Positions 59,602 to 64,000 of a stretch of DNA of 64,000 bases are shown here, in pieces (within the stretch, counting starts at the first letter, position 1; each line of letters begins with the position of its first letter). The position numbers and the translations under genes are program-made. The notes beneath the pieces were generated by a model, which made no database searches, was not told where the DNA came from, and worked only from the letters and a program-made list of their open reading frames with translations. Origin of the DNA: Lucifuga dentata (taxonomy: Eukaryota > Chordata > Actinopteri > Ophidiiformes > Bythitidae); NCBI GenBank assembly GCA_014773175.1, contig VXCM01000777.1, forward strand, positions 1 to 64,000, read 5' to 3'.

Positions 59602-59893
59602 ATGCCGGCTACAGAGAAGGACCTGGCTGACGACGCTCCGTGGAAGAAGATCCAGCAGAACACCTTCACTCGCTGGATCAACGAGCACCTGAAGTGCGTC
59701 AACAAGCGGATCGTGGACCTGCAGCTGGACCTGGGCGACGGCCTGCGGCTCATCGCCCTGCTGGAGGTCCTGAGCCACAAGAAGATGTACAGAAAGTTCC
59801 ACCCGAGGCCGAACTTCAGGCAGATGAAGCTGGAGAATGTGTCCGTGGCTCTGGAGTTCCTGGACAAGGAGAGCATAAAGCTGGTCTCCATCG
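59602..59893 (+). CDS. flnb: flnb, filamin first coding exon (CH1 half of actin-binding domain)
   Basis: Filamins are large actin-crosslinking dimers with an N-terminal pair of calponin-homology (CH) domains and 24 Ig repeats. This exon gives 97 codons plus one base: it begins [20 protein letters not shown], continues [17 protein letters not shown] (actin-binding site of CH1), and ends [10 protein letters not shown]. The start is set by A at -3 and the in-frame stop two codons earlier. Donor ATCG|GTGAGC. CVNKRI and the KKMYRKFH stretch are closer to FLNB than to FLNA (CVSKRI, KKMHRKHN), and the upstream slmap neighbour matches the human SLMAP-FLNB order. The next exon (expected SKAIVDGNLKLILGL) lies beyond the window. 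Confidence 0.93.
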
Positions 59894-60817
59894 GTGAGCA
59901 ACTCCATTCATTCAGCTGGAAGTTTCTCTGAGACCCACAAACCCGAAACTGTGTCTCAAATGATTTGAAACTGTTAAAAAGTGATTTTTTAAAAACTTCT
60001 TTTACTAGTTTGAGTAATTTCCTTTTCCAGTTTGTGGTCCCTAAAAGCCTCACACGCTGTTTTCTGGCGTGGAGAGAACATAATGCCAAACTTCCTTGAC
60101 AATCTGTTAATTTAAAGTTTTATTGCTTACAGCCATAATTAAATACAAAATGCGTTTTTTATCCTGTGTGTCACTAAATAAGGTAGATTTCCTCTTTATT
60201 TCGGCACCAAAGTAACGCACTAAACTGCAATTAGTCTTTATAAAATCTCAGTTTTTTGAAGTGTTGAAGCTTCAGCTGCCGCCCACTTTCTATGAAACCC
60301 ATGTTGTCAAAATGAAACATTTGATGTAAAGTAGATCATATTATGCAGAAATAAAGAGTCATTGACGAAGATTTTAAAAAGACTGACGAACTACATGTAT
60401 TTTTTTTTCTAGACTTCCCTCCTAAAAATTCATTCAGCTAAACTTTTAAGAATCAAATCAAGCTTTAATCAGTTTTTGAGGGGGGTCCCCGAGGCTCAAT
60501 ACACAGAAACCAATCTGGGTTAATGAAGGTGAAATATGAGAAATATTTCTGTTATATGTTAGTGAGAGTTGTCCCTGCTCGTTTTATGAACTATTAGCCA
60601 AACTCCATTTCAAAATCGGACAATTTGTGCCTGCACATGTGCAATATTAGAATATTCGCAAACTACTTTTCAGGCTATTTATTGAATTTCTACAAACAGT
60701 TCTTACATAAATATTTTATACTTTTGTAAGTAAATTAGACGCTGTTGTAACCTTAGTGTAATTATGTAAAAGATAACTGTGGGACATTAAATCAAGCCAT
60801 ATAAGCAGAATTGAAAT

Positions 60818-60930
60818 TTAAAGGGCCATACCATCAATTTTGCATGTTTGAGCCCAATATATGCAACACATATACACGTTATTGATAATTATTTCCCAAA
60901 ACAAACATCTGGAGCGGTAAATTTTAGAAT
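60818..60930. mobile_element. solo TTAA-MITE end
   Basis: TTAAAGGGCCATACCATCAA, GAGCCCAATATATGC and TTTCCCAAAACA, then unrelated sequence. Confidence 0.75.
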
Positions 60931-61052
60931 ATACAATATTAGAATACATATATCAGGAGAAATGGTCTGTCGATGTTTGGTGCAAACCAAAACTGAGAAA
61001 ATATTGTCTTATTAAAAGTGTTTATAATATGGAACTATATGTTAGACAGAAT

Positions 61053-61639
61053 TTAAAGGACCATACCGGCCATTTTGCATGTTTGAGCCTAATATATTCA
61101 AATTTCACACGAGTAGGATTACTGACAATCATTTCCCCAAAGCATACTACTGGAACGGTGAATTAAAAATGTTTTTCCTACCTTCCATTGGCTTCAGTTC
61201 ATTCTTGCTATTAAAACCAACTTGTTGATACTTGAAACGTTCTTGGGATAAGTAATTCTTCATCGTGAACAAGACGTGTATTCAGGTTTTTTTTTTTTTT
61301 CAAGTTTCATTATTTTAGTGTTTAAGCTCAATAAAAAGCGTGGAGTGAATGTATGTCTCCACCAGGGAATATAGTCCCAAAAGAAGACCTGCGTTTATCA
61401 AAAAATTTAAACGACCATGACTTAATAAGGCTACGTAACTATTAGCAGGAGAAACATCAATTTTTAAGGTGGGTGTATCGCTTGAATATTTTATTTTGAA
61501 AGATTAAGATATTTTGCAAAATATCAGGAAAGTTGAAATACAGTTTTATCCTTTGGGAAATGACTGTCAGCAACCTTATGTATATTAAAATTGAATATAT
61601 TAGGCTCAAACATGCAAAATGGGTGGTATGGTCCTTTAA
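61053..61639. mobile_element. TTAA-MITE copy, forward orientation
   Basis: TTAAAGGACCATACCGGCC to GGTATGGTCCTTTAA, complete, inside flnb intron 1. Confidence 0.92.
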
Positions 61640-62091
61640 AATACATGTAATGCAATATAAACACTCATACATGATCATGACATGAGCAGGATTCAGCTGA
61701 TGTTATAGATTCTGGCTGCGTGTGGAGAGGCAGCTTTTGGGTCATGATGGAATATTTCATCGTTTCATAAGACAAAGCCGGTAATGAGTGTGTTTCATCA
61801 GCTCGTGTAGGAGTGAAACGTGTTGAAGTTTGGGCGTGTCCAGCCTCCGTCCGGCTGACAGGCTACACGCTCATCACTTACTCTGCTGCTTAAATCTCTG
61901 CAGTCTGAACACATTATGAGATTTACTTTTTATTGAAGCTACACTGAAAAAAATAAATATATTTTAAAAATGCTTTCCGAGACAGGATGACATCGTCGTT
62001 AACCACAAGCAAGACCTTTAAAAAGCAAAAAAATAAAAGATTTGGAAGCATAAACTTTTGGATTCTGTCACCATTTACATATCAGTTTTTG

Positions 62092-62652
62092 TTAAAGGAG
62101 CATATCGCTGATTTTGCTCCTTTGATTCCAACACGTACAACATGCATTCACGTGACATTACTGCCAACCATTTTCCAAAACATACGACTGGAGCAGAACA
62201 TTTTAGAATAGTTTTTCCTACCTTCCAGACTGCTGTGGCTTTGAGTTCATTCCGGTACACCATAAAAATCAATTTGTAGAGACTTGTAATGTGTTTGAGA
62301 TTAATAATCCATCAGGAACATGATGTCATTCTTATTTTTTATGTTGAAGTTACTTAACCGGTCCAACATGGAGCTGCACAGAAGACAATGTACGCCTCCA
62401 CCAGGTAATATAGTCCCAAGTACAGAGGAATAAAAAAATGATCATTCAGACGTACGTGTTAGCAGGTGAAATATTGAATTTGAAGGTGTATCACCTGACT
62501 ATTTTATTTTGAAAGATTAGTGGATTTGGTAAAATAACAGGAAAAATAAAATACAGTTTTATGTTTTGGAAAATGTTTGTCACTAACGTAAAGTTTGTGC
62601 AGGTAGTGTTAATCCAACTTCAATATGCAAAATCACCGGTATGCTCCTTTAA
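62092..62652. mobile_element. TTAA-MITE copy, divergent subfamily, forward orientation
   Basis: TTAAAGGAGCATATCGCTGA to CACCGGTATGCTCCTTTAA. Confidence 0.87.
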
Positions 62653-62859
62653 TGTGTTTGGTTAGGGTTTCTGGTTCAGTTTAAGGAGAAGAAAACATCA
62701 GACAGAAAAGTTTCTAGAGACGAACACGTTGACTGAGTATTGGAACATGTGTGTGCGTACGTGTGCATGCGCGTGTACACGCTGCTGTTAACGTGCTGAG
62801 TGGAGCTGCAGGTGTGGAGAGGTCGACCTCACCTGTCCACACCTAAACTAACACTTCAG

Positions 62860-63165
62860 TGTGTGTATGAGTGTGTGTAGACATGTGTGTAGATGTGTAT
62901 GTGTTTAGATCCATGGGTGGGTGTGTGTGTGTGTAGATGTACAGTATATAGGTGTATGTGTGTAGATACATGGATGTGTTGATGTGTGTGTGTAGATGGG
63001 TATGTGTGCACATGCATGGGTGTAAGTGTATGGGTGTGTGTAGGTGTACGTAGGTGTATATATGTAGGTGCATGTACATGAGTGTGTAGGTGCATGGATA
63101 TGGGTGTGTGTGTGGGTGCATGGGGGTGTACATGTGTAGGTGTGTGTGTGTGTGTGTGTGTGTGA
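62860..63165. repeat. degenerate TG-rich minisatellite
   Basis: Imperfect TGTGTGTAGATGTGTATG units with ATGGGTG variants, ending in a pure (TG)n at 63142-63162. Confidence 0.85.
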
Positions 63166-63189
63166 TTTGTACCTATAAAGACTTGAATG

Positions 63190-63526
63190 TGTTACAGATG
63201 CTGTAAATAATCCATCACAGTTTGTCTGTTAGGACATAATATTAACGTAACTTTATTTACTGTAACCTATCAAACACGGAGCAGCACAGAGGACAACGTA
63301 TGACTCCCCCAGGTAATATAGTCCCAGGAGAAGAGGGCTTGTCCCTTCTACATTTGGACATAGGTGTTAGCAGGTGAAATATTGAGTTGTAAGGTGTGTG
63401 TATAATGGGATTAGACAAACTAAAATATGGTTTTATGTTTTGGAAAATGGTTATCAGTAACATAACGTGTACGCGTTAAGTAATTGTTGGCCTTAAACAT
63501 GCAAAATCACTGGTATGGTCCTTTAA
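63190..63526. mobile_element. TTAA-MITE fragment, divergent subfamily, left part missing
   Basis: Recognisable from AATAATCCATCACAG and AGGTAATATAGTCCCAGGAG to CACTGGTATGGTCCTTTAA. Confidence 0.8.
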
Positions 63527-63983
63527 AATAGCCTTTTGAAGGAACTTGTTCACGTCATTTCACACCAAGGAATCAGGAGGAGTTTTGGTCCCAGAATTAT
63601 CACTCCTGAAGCACTTTTAGCTTCACAAACGTCTGGGTGGAGCTCAGAATATCGCCGATCGATCCCAGACAAACCTCAGACGAACAGCTGCCATTTTTAT
63701 ACATAATCAAAACGAGGTTTATTGATCTTTTNTTTTTTTTTTTTTTTTACATTCCTGTACATTTTCTCTGCTGGATCTCTTTGTCTTGTCTCCAGCAGGA
63801 TACTCACAGAACAATTCAACGATTTCTGCGTCCTATCGCTTTCCTCAGTGTGTGTGTGTGTGTGTGTTTAAGTTTAATCTCCATAATCTTCACAGTGTTT
63901 GAAGCATGTGGAGTCACTTATCATCTTACTTGTACTTCCTTTTTGTCTAATTTATCCACTCAGGAAAGCTCTGTGTTTGGGTA

Positions 63984-64000
63984 TTAAAGGACCATACCAC
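63984..64000. mobile_element. start of another TTAA-MITE, cut by window end
   Basis: TTAAAGGACCATACCAC are the last 17 bases, matching the element terminus exactly. Confidence 0.8.

Larger units (their letters stand above)
59894..64000 (+). other. flnb: flnb intron 1 (5' part)
   Basis: No exon seen. Holds TTAA-MITE copies at 60818, 61053, 62092, 63190 and 63984, a degenerate TG-rich minisatellite at 62860-63165, and a T run around the N at 63732. Confidence 0.8.

Noticed and set aside
59449..60089. Long minus-strand frames (152 and 183 codons) over the flnb exon
   Set aside because: They are antisense shadows of the GC-rich coding exon; the plus strand gives an unmistakable filamin CH1 sequence.
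62843..63133. His/Thr-rich minus-strand frames
   Set aside because: Translation of a TG minisatellite.
673..63526. TTAA-MITEs as remnants of a coding gene (many short frames share residues such as [12 protein letters not shown])
   Set aside because: The shared peptides come from translating the inverted repeat ends in different copies; frames break at random and no copy is open throughout.
1..64000. CRISPR arrays, operons, tRNA or rRNA genes
   Set aside because: No regularly spaced direct repeats with unique spacers, and no tRNA or rRNA sequence recognised; the DNA is clearly vertebrate.

Overview
This window looks like nuclear DNA of a ray-finned (teleost) fish. It is AT-rich and full of dinucleotide microsatellites and short inverted-repeat transposons, and it has small vertebrate-type exons with GT-AG introns. 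Two neighbouring genes, both on the + strand, can be read: most of slmap (sarcolemma-associated protein, a STRIPAK subunit) and the first coding exon of a filamin, best called flnb. The same order and orientation, SLMAP then FLNB, is known on human chromosome 3p14. The species cannot be fixed from this sequence.

Layout. 1-11390 is the 3' part of an upstream slmap intron and holds no recognisable exon; slmap exon 1 and the N-terminal half of the FHA domain must lie before base 1. From 11391 to 55224 I can place 23 internal or cassette exons plus two alternative last exons. All joins keep the reading frame. The product has an FHA domain (11391-12683), a proline-containing linker, long coiled coils (27231-48626), and then one of two tail anchors. 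The proximal anchor (51169-51252) has its own AATAAA at 51415. The distal one (55129-55224) leads to an AATAAA at 57323. The slmap-flnb gap runs to about 59400. flnb starts at ATG 59602 with half of its actin-binding CH1 domain, and its first intron fills the rest of the window.

Repeats. The main non-genic feature is one family of short non-coding transposons, called TTAA-MITE here. A full copy is about 570-600 bp with about 88-bp terminal inverted repeats starting AGGACCATACC, always flanked by TTAA. I count about 26 whole or partial copies, covering roughly a fifth of the window. There are also two copies of a GGGTGGGATTCAT-ended element, each of which received a TTAA-MITE at a different place (so each shows the other's empty site), two opposed copies of a TACCGTATATACTC-ended element, a TTA-flanked PIF/Harbinger-like MITE, and a foldback element at 52822-53240.

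Most notable observations: two complete slmap introns (41617-41756 and 48388-48491) that are homologous to each other although their phases differ; the alternative tail-anchor exons; an acidic cassette exon at 34769-34915; a giant palindromic MITE at 44401-45057; and single-N assembly joins flanked by about 65-bp duplicated sequence, one of which falsely repeats the end of a coding exon.
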